In this document: positions 16,645 through 25,234 of the stretch, piece after piece
How the letters are laid out: the number at the start of each line of letters is the position of its first letter
Position numbering within the stretch: position 1 is the stretch's first letter
DNA from: G041228335 sp964580905
GTDB lineage: Bacteria > Pseudomonadota > Alphaproteobacteria > Puniceispirillales > UBA1172
Direction: 5' to 3'
Length of the DNA stretch: 64,000 nucleotides
NCBI GenBank assembly: GCA_964580905.1
Contig: CAZOLR010000006.1
Coordinates: 1 to 64,000, forward strand
Notes under the pieces: model-generated
Seen by the model: the letters and a program-made list of their open reading frames with translations, nothing else
Database searches by the model: none
What the model was told of the DNA's origin: nothing
Made by a program: the position numbers and the translations under genes

Positions 16645-17223
16645 TCAATCTTCACTCTCATTCTGCCGGAATCCGGCAAGCCGGCGGCAGGCAACCTCAA
16701 TACGTTCGGCCTGCCCCCCCGGCTGGTCTCCCACCGCAACAAAAGCGATCGAATCCCGCCCGAATACCGACCCCAGTTCTTCACCGGCAAAGAAATCAAC
16801 CCGCCAGTCATGGGGGATATCTCCGGCCAGTGCTCTGGCTTCACGCACCGAAGCATCGGTTGCCACCAAAAGCCCGCTGACGGCACCGGCGGCCCGTATT
16901 TTGCCGCCCCCGCCAACAACAAGCCCGCTCCGCCGCCCTATCGACAGAAGATCGAGGCAACGCTGCACAAGAAGCTGTTCAACCAGAACACAAAAATCCG
17001 TGTCTTCGGCTTTCGCCTCCAGCGCCCGCGCCAGCAATCCCTTCTCTTCAGCCACTCTGAGTGCTGAAGCCGTCGCCGTTACCCAGGCACCCCGTCCCGG
17101 CAGTTTTGCCGCCACATCCGGAACAATTCTGCCATCAGGCCCTGAGACAAACCGGATGAGCTGATCCGGTTCCAGCCGCGCCCCGGTTACGAGACATTTT
17201 CTCTCTTGAGCATGTCGGCTCAG
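16645..17223 (-). CDS. ylxR: YlxR/DUF448 RNA-binding protein, probable CTG start
   Basis: Nucleoid/RNA-associated protein encoded between nusA and infB in most bacteria. The conserved YlxR block (ERKCLVTGARLEPDQLIRFVS, then PDGRIVPDVAAKLPGRGAWV) needs a start upstream of the GTG at 17115. Back to the in-frame stop there is no ATG, GTG or TTG. The only candidate is CTG at 17223, 7 nt after GGGAG and overlapping the nusA stop as CTGA. That gives 192 residues with a C-terminal L7Ae-like half (IGRRSGLVVGGGGKIRAAG). The alternative is a one-base frameshift behind the out-of-frame ATG at 17214. Confidence 0.8.
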   Translation of the reverse strand: MSRHAQERKCLVTGARLEPDQLIRFVSGPDGRIVPDVAAKLPGRGAWVTATASALRVAEEKGLLARALEAKAEDTDFCVLVEQLLVQRCLDLLSIGRRSGLVVGGGGKIRAAGAVSGLLVATDASVREARALAGDIPHDWRVDFFAGEELGSVFGRDSIAFVAVGDQPGGQAERIEVACRRLAGFRQNESED

Positions 17224-18791
17224 GTTGCATCTCCCGTTTCAGTTCCGGCATCTTCATTCACCGCATCAGCATCCGGTGCCTGTTCCTCGTCTTCAAACCA
17301 ATGGGCCCGCGCCGCCATGATAATATCACCGGCATGCTCTGTACTGGTCAGACCGAAACTGCCGAGATGCTCGACCAGTTCATCTGAATCAAGATCAGCC
17401 AGATCATCAAGGGTCAGGATGCCAGCTTGGGCTAGGGTAAGTATCATCGCCGGAGACAGATGTTCAAAATTCCTCAGATCATCAGCAACTTTCAGGTCCT
17501 TAAGCTCACTTTCGATGCGGACCGCTTCACGTTCGACGAAATCAATCGCCCGCTGGGAAAGTTCGGCGGCAATGGCTTCGTCAAAACCCTGAATGTTCAT
17601 CAGTTCTTCGACAGGTGTTTCCGCAATGTCTTCGACCATCACAAAGCCTTCAGCTATCAGCAGATGCGCGATCACATCATCGATATCCAGGCTTTCCATG
17701 AAACGCTCTGACCTGTTCCGTGTTTCTTCCTGACGGCGTTCGGATTCCTGCGCTTCGGTCAGGATATCGATATACCAGCCGGTCAGTTGGGAGGCGAGAC
17801 GGACATTCTGGCCGCGCCGGCCAATCGCAAGGCTGAGCTGATCGTCGGGCACGACCACTTCCATGCGGCCGGCATCCTCATCCATCACAACCTTTGACAC
17901 CACCGCCGGAGCCAGCGCATTCACCGCAAAACTCACGGTATCTTCCGACCATGGGATAATCTCAATCTTTTCTCCCTGAAGCTCATTGACGACCGCCTGC
18001 ACGCGGCTCCCCCGCATACCGACACAGGCGCCGACAGGGTCAATGCTGGGATCGTTGGAGAAAACCGCGATCTTGGCGCGGCTGCCCGCTTCACGGACAA
18101 CGTTCTTGATCTCAATGATACCGTCATAGATTTCCGGCACTTCCTGTGTAAACAACTGGGCCATAAACTGGTTGTCCGCCCGTGACAGGAAGATCTGCGG
18201 GCCGCGAACCTCTTCGCGCACATCCTTGATATAGGCGCGGACGCGATCACCCTGTCGTAGCAATTCGCGCGGGATCATCTCCTCACGCCGGATCACTCCC
18301 TCCGCACGACCGAGATCAACCGAAATGGAATAGCTTTCCGCCCGCTTGATCGTGCCGACAACGATTTCACCAACCCTGTCTTTATATTCTTCGTACTGCC
18401 GGGCACGCTCAGCATCACGCACGCGCTGCGAGATGACCTGTTTTGCTGTCTGGGCCGCGATACGGCCGAATTCCAGCGGCGGCAGAGGCTCACGGATAAA
18501 ATCCCCGAGACCGAGATTTGCATCCAGTTTCTGCGCTTCGGCGAGCAGGATCTGACAGGCCTCGTCTTCAACTTCTTCGACCACTTCGGTCACACGCTCA
18601 AGACTGATCGCGCCGGATTTGCGATCAATATGCGCCCGGATATCACGATCCTGTCCGTAGCGGGACCGCCCGGCTTTCTGGATCGCCTGCTCCATGGCAA
18701 TGATCACTTCCTCGCGGTCAATTGATTTTTCGCGCGCAACAATGTCCGCGACCTGAATAAGTTCAGCGCCTGGTACCGTTGACGTGTCCAT
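17220..18791 (-). CDS. nusA: Transcription termination/antitermination factor NusA
   Basis: RNA-polymerase-binding elongation factor controlling pausing, termination and antitermination. 523 residues: N-terminal polymerase-binding domain, an S1 domain (VGEIVVGTIKRAESYSISVD), two KH domains (GACVGMRGSRVQAVVNELQG and LAIGRRGQNVRLASQLTGW) and two C-terminal helix-hairpin-helix AR repeats after ~370. A short acidic tail (DADAVNEDAGTETGD) ends it. It sits 4 bp after rimP and shares its stop with the ylxR CTG. Confidence 0.97.
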   Translation of the reverse strand: MDTSTVPGAELIQVADIVAREKSIDREEVIIAMEQAIQKAGRSRYGQDRDIRAHIDRKSGAISLERVTEVVEEVEDEACQILLAEAQKLDANLGLGDFIREPLPPLEFGRIAAQTAKQVISQRVRDAERARQYEEYKDRVGEIVVGTIKRAESYSISVDLGRAEGVIRREEMIPRELLRQGDRVRAYIKDVREEVRGPQIFLSRADNQFMAQLFTQEVPEIYDGIIEIKNVVREAGSRAKIAVFSNDPSIDPVGACVGMRGSRVQAVVNELQGEKIEIIPWSEDTVSFAVNALAPAVVSKVVMDEDAGRMEVVVPDDQLSLAIGRRGQNVRLASQLTGWYIDILTEAQESERRQEETRNRSERFMESLDIDDVIAHLLIAEGFVMVEDIAETPVEELMNIQGFDEAIAAELSQRAIDFVEREAVRIESELKDLKVADDLRNFEHLSPAMILTLAQAGILTLDDLADLDSDELVEHLGSFGLTSTEHAGDIIMAARAHWFEDEEQAPDADAVNEDAGTETGDAT

Positions 18792-18795
18792 AATA

Positions 18796-19284
18796 CTAGC
18801 CTTTCTTTTTAGCCTTCACGGGTTGAAGAAACCATTCTGTTGGGTCGAGCTTGGCGGTATCAATCATCTCAAAAGGGAGACTGACCGGCCCGTAGCCTGT
18901 TTCAAGTTCCACCTGACCATCGCCGGTTATACCATTGATCCGTCCATTGAACCGGCGGCGGCCTTCGATCAGCGATTTCATCGAGATCCTGGCCAGTTCA
19001 CCGGCAAAACGGGTGTAATCTTCAGGACGGACAAGCGGCCGGGACAGGCCGGGTGAAGACACTTCCAGCTGGTAGCCTGATTTGATCGGATCCTCGACAT
19101 CCAGCACCGCCGAAACACCACGGGAGATCTTGGCGCAGTCTTCGACCGTCATCTCAAGACTATCATCAAGAGGTTCCGCCATGATCTGCAGGGTGCCGCT
19201 GGAAAACATCACGCGCACAAGGCGGAATGACATCGCATCCAGCACCGGCTCAATCATGGCCGCTATTTTTTCTTCAAGCAGCAT
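18796..19284 (-). CDS. rimP: Ribosome maturation factor RimP
   Basis: 30S-assembly factor. 162 residues, normal length. Recognised by LVRVMFSSGTLQIMAE, ISRGVSAVLDVEDPI and the signature YQLEVSSPGLSRPLVRPEDY. First gene of the rimP-nusA-ylxR-infB operon; its leader contains an intrinsic terminator only 14 bp before the ATG. The ribosome-binding site is weak (GGGCGGATGA-ATG). Confidence 0.95.
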   Translation of the reverse strand: MLLEEKIAAMIEPVLDAMSFRLVRVMFSSGTLQIMAEPLDDSLEMTVEDCAKISRGVSAVLDVEDPIKSGYQLEVSSPGLSRPLVRPEDYTRFAGELARISMKSLIEGRRRFNGRINGITGDGQVELETGYGPVSLPFEMIDTAKLDPTEWFLQPVKAKKKG

Positions 19285-19297
19285 TCATCCGCCCAAT

Positions 19298-19322
19298 AAA
19301 AAAGTGGGCCTTTTGAGCCCAC
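19298..19322 (-). terminator. Intrinsic terminator between trmB and rimP (leader attenuator candidate)
   Basis: On the minus strand GTGGGC-TCAAAAG-GCCCAC is followed by six Ts, a standard terminator. It ends metK-trmB transcripts, but a promoter reading toward rimP lies upstream of it at 19347-19375. It is therefore also inside the predicted rimP leader. Confidence 0.8.
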
Positions 19323-19346
19323 CGCCGATTGACAGTATGTGCCGTC

Positions 19347-19375
19347 TTTATACGAAGTTTTTCTTATCGTGGCAA
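19347..19375 (-). promoter_or_regulatory. Predicted promoter of the rimP-nusA-ylxR-infB operon
   Basis: TTGCCA (19370-19375), 17 bp, TATAAA (19347-19352) on the minus strand, beginning 4 bp inside the 3' side of the trmB stop region. Start near 19340. The transcript meets the 19298-19322 hairpin ~20 nt later, before the rimP ATG at 19284. Confidence 0.55.
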
Positions 19376-19378
19376 GTG

Positions 19379-20089
19379 CTAAGGATTGCGCCTGTATTCA
19401 AACCAGGATGAGACCCGGCCTGCCCTGTCTGCTTTGGCCATATACCGGGTTCCGGGCCAGCCGGATGGCGGCGTCCTCCAGTCTTCGGCTGTTTGGGCCA
19501 GCCAGTCAAAATCCCGGCAGTGAGACATGTGTTCAAGCATCCAGGTCTTGGCGGTCGGCTCATCGCTGGCAAGCAGAAGAGTGCCGCCCGGCCGGATGAG
19601 ACGTGCCAGTTCAGCAAGAAGTTCCGGCTGAACAATGCGTCGGTCCTGATGCCGCTTCTTCGGCCAGGGATCAGGAAAAAGAATGAACACACCGGCAAGG
19701 GATGAAGGCGTGAATGCCGGCAGCAGAAGACGCACATCTTCAGGCCAGATCCGGATATTCTGAAGCCCCCTTGCCAGAATATGTTTCGACAAGGACGCAA
19801 CGCCGTTGATGAAAGGCTCCGCGCCGATAAAGCCTGCGGCGGGCATTTCCTCAGCCCGTGCCGCCAGATGCTCACCACCCCCGAAACCGATTTCAAGGAA
19901 AACATCCGCAACTTCCCCGTCAAAAAGAGATTGGGGCTCAAGGCTGGCAGCTTTCGCGGCAAGCTTCTCGCTGATCTGCCATTTTTCAAGACCACGTTGC
20001 AGGTTTTCCGCCTGGGCAGGGCGAAGCCGACGCCCATGGCGCCGGCCATAGAACATCAGCCGGTCCTTGAGGGGATCAATACGTGTCAT
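19379..20089 (-). CDS. trmB: tRNA (guanine-N7-)-methyltransferase TrmB
   Basis: SAM-dependent enzyme making m7G46 in the tRNA variable loop. 236 residues. SAM motif DVFLEIGFGGGEHLAARA, the family signature FPDPWPKKRHQDRRIV, and C-terminal TRYMAKADRAGR. It follows metK, the SAM synthetase, by 9 bp. The same order (metK-trmB-rimP-nusA) occurs in many alphaproteobacteria. Confidence 0.95.
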   Translation of the reverse strand: MTRIDPLKDRLMFYGRRHGRRLRPAQAENLQRGLEKWQISEKLAAKAASLEPQSLFDGEVADVFLEIGFGGGEHLAARAEEMPAAGFIGAEPFINGVASLSKHILARGLQNIRIWPEDVRLLLPAFTPSSLAGVFILFPDPWPKKRHQDRRIVQPELLAELARLIRPGGTLLLASDEPTAKTWMLEHMSHCRDFDWLAQTAEDWRTPPSGWPGTRYMAKADRAGRVSSWFEYRRNP

Positions 20090-20098
20090 CTTCCCGTA

Positions 20099-21262
20099 TC
20101 AGACAGCTTTTTTCAGCGCATCCATCAGATCAAGCGCCTCCCATGAGAACGTCCCGGGCCCGGCCTCGCCCGCGGTCCGGCCAAAATGGCCATAGGCTGC
20201 GGATGACTTGTAGATAGGCGCACTCAGCCCGAGCGTCTCGCGGATACCACGCGGGGTGAGATCCATCACCTTGGGTATGATTTCCGCAAGCCGGGTGTCT
20301 TCAATCTCACCGGTCCCGTCGGTATTGACATAGACCGACAACGGATAGGCAACGCCGATAGCATAGGAAACCTGTATCGTGCACCGCGCCGCCAGACCTG
20401 CGGCAACGATATTCTTGGCCACGTAACGGGCGGCATAAGCGGCCGAACGGTCTACCTTTGTCGGATCCTTGCCGCTGAACGCCCCGCCGCCATGGGGCGC
20501 CGCGCCGCCATAAGTATCCACGATGATCTTGCGTCCTGTCAGCCCGGCATCGCCATCAGGTCCGCCGATGACAAAATTTCCCGTCGGGTTGACATAGAAT
20601 TTCTCCTCATCACACATCCAGCCATCGGGCAGAATCGCAAGCACGTGCTCACGAACCAGTTCACGCACCTGATCCTGGCTGGCATCCTTGTGGTGCTGGG
20701 TGGAAACAACCACGCTTTCAGCCCGGACCGGCTTACCGTTTTCATAAACACAGGTGATCTGTGATTTGCTGTCCGGGCCAAGGATATCCGCAGTCCCGGC
20801 ATGGCGCGCATCAGCCATGGATTTGAGGATCTGGTGCGAGAAATGTATCGGGGCCGGCATCAGAACATCGGTCTCACGGCAGGCGAACCCGAACATGATC
20901 CCCTGGTCTCCTGCCCCTTCATCCTTATTGCCTGAACTGTCAACTCCCTGGGCAATATCGGCGGACTGTTCGTGCAGATGGCACGCCACATCCATATTCT
21001 TCCAGTGAAATCCGTCCTGCTCATATCCGATGGATCTGACTGCCTGGCGTGCAGTTTCAATGATTTCTTCCGGCGTCACTTCTTCAGGACACCGTATCTC
21101 ACCTGCCAGAACAGTGCGGTTGGTCGTCGTCAGCGTCTCGCAAGCCACACGACTTTCGTTGAATTTGCCGAGAAGCAAATCAACCACTTCATCGGATATA
21201 CGGTCACAGACTTTATCAGGATGGCCTTCGGAAACAGATTCGCTGGTGAAAAGATAACTCAT
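20099..21262 (-). CDS. metK: S-adenosylmethionine synthetase
   Basis: Makes SAM from methionine and ATP. 387 residues with the ATP/methionine motifs ESVSEGHPDKVCDRISDEVVD (read in two parts), GAGDQGIMFGFACRE and GGGAFSGKDPTKVDRSAAY. Only 31 bp separate it from lnt, too little for a SAM-II type riboswitch, so it is probably read from an upstream operon promoter. Confidence 0.97.
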   Translation of the reverse strand: MSYLFTSESVSEGHPDKVCDRISDEVVDLLLGKFNESRVACETLTTTNRTVLAGEIRCPEEVTPEEIIETARQAVRSIGYEQDGFHWKNMDVACHLHEQSADIAQGVDSSGNKDEGAGDQGIMFGFACRETDVLMPAPIHFSHQILKSMADARHAGTADILGPDSKSQITCVYENGKPVRAESVVVSTQHHKDASQDQVRELVREHVLAILPDGWMCDEEKFYVNPTGNFVIGGPDGDAGLTGRKIIVDTYGGAAPHGGGAFSGKDPTKVDRSAAYAARYVAKNIVAAGLAARCTIQVSYAIGVAYPLSVYVNTDGTGEIEDTRLAEIIPKVMDLTPRGIRETLGLSAPIYKSSAAYGHFGRTAGEAGPGTFSWEALDLMDALKKAV

Positions 21263-21293
21263 GGGGATACCTTATTTAGTTGATTGAATGAAA

Positions 21294-22856
21294 CTACATC
21301 CTTCGTTCCGAACGCGTCAAGATCGATGATGCCATCGCCCAAAAACCCATGGCCATCAGCATCAGCCACCAGATCAGATCACCATGGCGGCGATAGAATG
21401 TATCAAGCGCACCCCCTAAAGCCACATCCCTCATCCCGGCCTGACCGAATGCGATCTGATCCGTAATGCGGCCATGACTGTCGATACCGGCGCTGATACC
21501 AGTATTTGCAACCCTCAGGACAGGCAAGCCAAGTTCAGCCGCACGCAGCCTTGCCATGGCCAGATGCTGACGTGGCCCGATTGTGTCGCCAAACCAGGCA
21601 TCGTTGGTGATATTAACCAGCACATCCGCCCCTGTTTTCAACACCGTCTTCCGGACAAGAGCCGGGAAGATGATCTCATAACAAATCAGCGGCGCAAGGG
21701 TGACCTCAGCCCCGTCTGTCCCGTGGCGGACAGAAAATCCCGCGGGCCCTTCACCTGAAGAAAAATCAATCGGCCCGGCAATGGCTTCAACGAACGGCAG
21801 CACACCCCGCCCGGGAGCATATTCGCCAAAGGGAACAAGATGGGTTTTACTGTAGCTTGCCGTTACGCGTCCTTCCGGATCGGCCAGAACAGCCGTGTTG
21901 AAAAGACGAAATCCATCCTCTGTCTTCAGGCTCAATACCCCGGTCAGGACAGGCGACACCTGGTCTGATGACGCCGCTATTGCCGCGCGGAAGGCATCGC
22001 CCTCACGTTCGATCATTCCGGCAAACGCCGATTCCGGCCAGATAATCACGTCAGGTGATGGCGCAGATGTATCTGCCGACAAAAGGGCAAGGCGCCGGAG
22101 ATGCCCGGGTCTTTTTTCCTTAATCCATTTATCCCCCTGGGGAATATTTGGCTGAACAAGACGCGCCGTCATGCCGGTGGCACGGGTTGTGCCGGCAGGG
22201 GTGTTGTGGTGAAAAAAGCCAAGGCCGACAAAACCCGTAAGCAGTATCACCGCCAGTCCGGCAGATATGTGCTGGCGATATCTGATCAGCGCCGGCATCA
22301 TCGCAAAAAGCACCGCCAGCAACGTCGCGCCCCAGATACCGGTATAGGCTACGATACCCAGAACGCGGTCATCCGTCAGCACGATCATCCCCGGGGTATT
22401 CCAGGGAAACCCGCTCAACACTACCCCTCTTATATATTCCGCCACCGGCAAGAAAACGATGAGCATCAGGATGCGGGTGGGCGCGTGCCTGGATACGCGC
22501 CATGCCAGCATAAAGGCCGCCGCCCAGAACACCCCCAGGAGAAGCGGCAACCCTGCCGCGGCAAAGGGGATCAGAAACACATGCCCGCCACCTGATGTGA
22601 TGAAGGCAACACTGACCCAGGACAGGGAGAGCAGAAACCAGCCAAAACCTGTTGCCCATCCAAGGAAAAATGCCTCACGTCCACGCCCGGCCGAAGCCAT
22701 GCCCAGCGCGGGCAGGGAGAGCGCACATATCAACACCGTATAGTTGAGAGGCGGCAGACTTGCGCTGGCAAGAATTCCCGAAAAGAGGGCCAGTGCCAGA
22801 CGCCAGCCCCGGGCGGAGATATACTCAGCCTTCACCGGCAAGGCCACGTCGGTCAT
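21294..22856 (-). CDS. lnt: Apolipoprotein N-acyltransferase
   Basis: Inner-membrane enzyme adding the third acyl chain to lipoproteins. 520 residues: about seven hydrophobic segments in the N-terminal half, a nitrilase-like periplasmic domain with the Glu-Lys-Cys triad (WPESAFAG, SKTHLVPFGEYAPG, LICYEIIFP), and a C-terminal membrane helix. The ATG at 22856 was chosen; an in-frame TTG at 22883 would add 9 residues. Overlaps corC by 32 bp. The window encodes at least three lipoproteins it could act on. Confidence 0.95.
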   Translation of the reverse strand: MTDVALPVKAEYISARGWRLALALFSGILASASLPPLNYTVLICALSLPALGMASAGRGREAFFLGWATGFGWFLLSLSWVSVAFITSGGGHVFLIPFAAAGLPLLLGVFWAAAFMLAWRVSRHAPTRILMLIVFLPVAEYIRGVVLSGFPWNTPGMIVLTDDRVLGIVAYTGIWGATLLAVLFAMMPALIRYRQHISAGLAVILLTGFVGLGFFHHNTPAGTTRATGMTARLVQPNIPQGDKWIKEKRPGHLRRLALLSADTSAPSPDVIIWPESAFAGMIEREGDAFRAAIAASSDQVSPVLTGVLSLKTEDGFRLFNTAVLADPEGRVTASYSKTHLVPFGEYAPGRGVLPFVEAIAGPIDFSSGEGPAGFSVRHGTDGAEVTLAPLICYEIIFPALVRKTVLKTGADVLVNITNDAWFGDTIGPRQHLAMARLRAAELGLPVLRVANTGISAGIDSHGRITDQIAFGQAGMRDVALGGALDTFYRRHGDLIWWLMLMAMGFWAMASSILTRSERRM

Positions 22857-23709
22857 CCGATTGAGAAGAGCTGAACCTTTCAAGCCCGCAGATCCGCAAC
22901 AGGCTTACGTGACGCGGGTTACTCTCAAGGATTTCAAATTCAAGCCCGGCCGGATGACGAATGATTTCCCCCCGCCCGGGGACTCTTCCGGCAAGAGAAA
23001 TGACCAGCCCGCCGATAGTGTCAATCTCATCCCTGTCCTCGTCATCAAGAAGGGGGCAGGTCATCTCTTCCAGCGTGCCGATTTCAACCCTCGCCTCTGC
23101 TGTCGCCGACCCATCGCCGTTGATATCAAAAAGCGGCGTGGTGTCTTCGTCATGTTCATCGTTGATTTCACCGACAATCTCTTCCACCAGATCCTCAATC
23201 GTGATCAGCCCGTCCGTGCCCCCATATTCATCAACCACCAGGGCCAGATGAAGTCGTTTAAGTCGCATTTCCTGCAACAGATCAAGTGTGCGTATCGTCG
23301 GCGAGATGAAGATTGGCTGGCGCAACATGGACGGAATATCCGGCACTTTGTCTTCGTGCATGCATCTGGCGACATCCTTGATATGCAGAATGCCGAGAAC
23401 GTTATCAAGACTGCCCCTTGTTACCGGCACACGGGAATGATTGGCTTCGACAATCGTCCTGAAGATATTTTCAATGCCATCGTCGATATCGACAAAGACG
23501 ATATCGGCCCGCGGCACCATGACGTCGGTTGCCGTAATATCACGCAGACCAAGAATGTTTTTCAGCAACATGCTTTCATGGCTGTCGAAAGACACGGTCT
23601 CACGGATGGATTCTTCCAGCAATTCGGCAAGCTGATCTCGTGCCAGTGCAGGCGGGTTTCCGGGAAGAGACCCCAGCACAACGGATTTGAGCTTCTGGAA
23701 CGTATTCAT
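22825..23709 (-). CDS. corC: CBS-domain protein of the CorC/HlyC (TlyC) family
   Basis: 294 residues: a CBS pair (ITATDVMVPRADIVFVDIDD and the second after PIFISPTIRTLDLLQEM) followed by the CorC_HlyC transporter-associated domain (IDTIGGLVISLAGRVPGRGE). Soluble form without the DUF21 membrane domain. The E. coli homologue is linked to magnesium/cobalt efflux, but the function of the soluble family is not settled. It lies in the usual order phoH-ybeY-corC-lnt with a 4-bp overlap to ybeY. Confidence 0.9.
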   Translation of the reverse strand: MNTFQKLKSVVLGSLPGNPPALARDQLAELLEESIRETVSFDSHESMLLKNILGLRDITATDVMVPRADIVFVDIDDGIENIFRTIVEANHSRVPVTRGSLDNVLGILHIKDVARCMHEDKVPDIPSMLRQPIFISPTIRTLDLLQEMRLKRLHLALVVDEYGGTDGLITIEDLVEEIVGEINDEHDEDTTPLFDINGDGSATAEARVEIGTLEEMTCPLLDDEDRDEIDTIGGLVISLAGRVPGRGEIIRHPAGLEFEILESNPRHVSLLRICGLERFSSSQSDDRRGLAGEG

Positions 23710-24254
23710 GCTTCAGCTTTCTCAAGTAACGTGTAGGGGTTTGCCACACCCTGCCGGGCGAGTATGGCCACTTCATGGCCTTCCATGAGGTTTGCGTCCT
23801 CGTCGTTCTCATGGTCATGGCCGATGAGGTGAAGGACCCCGTGGACAATAAGATGAAGACCGTGATGTTCCATGGAAATGCCCGTATCTGAAGCTTCCCG
23901 GACCATCACGCCAAAGGCCATGGCGATATCACCCAGATAGGTGTCGTCATGATCAGGAAAAGACAGCACATTTGTGGGCCTGTCCTTGCCGCGATGTTCC
24001 GCGTTAAGCGAAGCCAGGGTGTCATCATCCGTCAGCAGTATCGTCATTTCCGCCCGGGTGATCCCGGCTGTTGCCAGCGCATCACGCAGGGCTGATCCGA
24101 CCATGTTCCTGAAAGACGGGGTGAAGAGATCGCCCCACCGGGGGTCATCGCAAATGAATTCAGCCGCAAGGCCCAATTCATCCTCAATCAGATAGACCGG
24201 ACTCTCGGGTTCTTCCGGGGGGATATCAAGATCTGGCGGATGGGTAGATGTCAT
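23706..24254 (-). CDS. ybeY: Endoribonuclease YbeY
   Basis: Single-strand endoribonuclease for 16S rRNA 3' processing and ribosome quality control. The zinc motif HGVLHLIGHDHE (three His) is intact, preceded by RGKDRPTNVLSFPDHDD. 182 residues, with about 30 extra N-terminal residues that are proline/glutamate-rich. ATGA-type overlaps with phoH upstream and corC downstream. Confidence 0.95.
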   Translation of the reverse strand: MTSTHPPDLDIPPEEPESPVYLIEDELGLAAEFICDDPRWGDLFTPSFRNMVGSALRDALATAGITRAEMTILLTDDDTLASLNAEHRGKDRPTNVLSFPDHDDTYLGDIAMAFGVMVREASDTGISMEHHGLHLIVHGVLHLIGHDHENDEDANLMEGHEVAILARQGVANPYTLLEKAEA

Positions 24255-25234
24255 GCCTTGGTGTCACGTGTTTCATAAGCGTTCAGTATACGGGCCACCA
24301 CCGGGTGACGCACCACATCAGTGCCCTTCAGTCGAATGATCCCGATCCCTTCCACATTGTCAAGGATCGAGACGGCATCTTCAAGTCCGGATTTCTGTCC
24401 GGATGGCAGGTCCACCTGGCTGAGATCACCGGTGATGACCATGCGCGAATCATCGCCGAGCCGCGTCAGCACCATTTTCATCTGCACCGGCGTCGTGTTC
24501 TGGGCTTCATCGATAATGACGTAGGACTGGGCCAGCGTCCGCCCCCGCATAAACGCAAGAGGGGCAATTTCGATCTGCCCTGACGCCAGCATCCGGTCAA
24601 CTTTCTCCGCCGGCATCATATCGTAGAGCGCATCATACAAGGGCCGCAGATACGGATCGACCTTGTCTTTCATATCACCGGGCAGGAAGCCGAGCCTTTC
24701 CCCCGCCTCAACCGCGGGGCGGGATAAAACGATCCGCTCCACCTGCCTTGACTTCAGCGCGGCCACAGCCTTTGCCACGGCCAGATAAGTCTTGCCTGTA
24801 CCGGCAGGGCCGATACCAAAAACCACATCATGGCGGGTCAGGGCATCGATATAGGTCTTCTGTCCGGCGGATTTGGCGGTGACGGATTTACGCCATGTCT
24901 CAATCGCGCCGTCACCTTTGGCAAAAGCGGAAATATCCGGCTTGCCGTCGCCCTTGGCCCAGCGCAGGGCATCTTTTACCATGGCAGAAGAAAGATCACC
25001 CTGGGGGTCCCGGTCATTGGCTATGCGCTGATACAAGGCCTCAATCGTGTCCCTTGCGGTAACCGCGTTATCCTGACTGCCCGTGATCTGGATGATATTG
25101 CCGAAACTGTCGAGGCTGACGTCAAGCGCCTGTTCAATCTGCGCCAGATTGCTGTTGTGATGCCCATAGAGGAGAGGAAGGAATTCATTATTGTCGAATT
25201 CGATTTTGATGCTGTGGCTTTTTTTCTGCCTCAC
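24251..25234 (-). CDS. phoH: PhoH-family ATPase (PhoL type)
   Basis: P-loop ATPase related to superfamily-1 helicases, conserved next to ybeY and probably working on RNA. 327 residues. Walker A is FGIGPAGTGKTYLAVAKAV and Walker B VIIDEAQNTTPVQMKM; a KH-like N-terminal segment covers the first ~100 residues. The coding ends interlock with miaB (ATGA) and ybeY (ATGA). Confidence 0.93.
   Translation of the reverse strand: MRQKKSHSIKIEFDNNEFLPLLYGHHNSNLAQIEQALDVSLDSFGNIIQITGSQDNAVTARDTIEALYQRIANDRDPQGDLSSAMVKDALRWAKGDGKPDISAFAKGDGAIETWRKSVTAKSAGQKTYIDALTRHDVVFGIGPAGTGKTYLAVAKAVAALKSRQVERIVLSRPAVEAGERLGFLPGDMKDKVDPYLRPLYDALYDMMPAEKVDRMLASGQIEIAPLAFMRGRTLAQSYVIIDEAQNTTPVQMKMVLTRLGDDSRMVITGDLSQVDLPSGQKSGLEDAVSILDNVEGIGIIRLKGTDVVRHPVVARILNAYETRDTKA

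Noticed and set aside
21263..21293. SAM-sensing riboswitch ahead of metK
   Set aside because: Alphaproteobacterial met genes often carry SAM-II elements, but only 31 bp separate metK from lnt and no fold is visible.
22744..23736. 330-codon + strand frame
   Set aside because: Antisense to corC and the start of lnt, no recognisable motif; a by-product of GC-rich codon usage.
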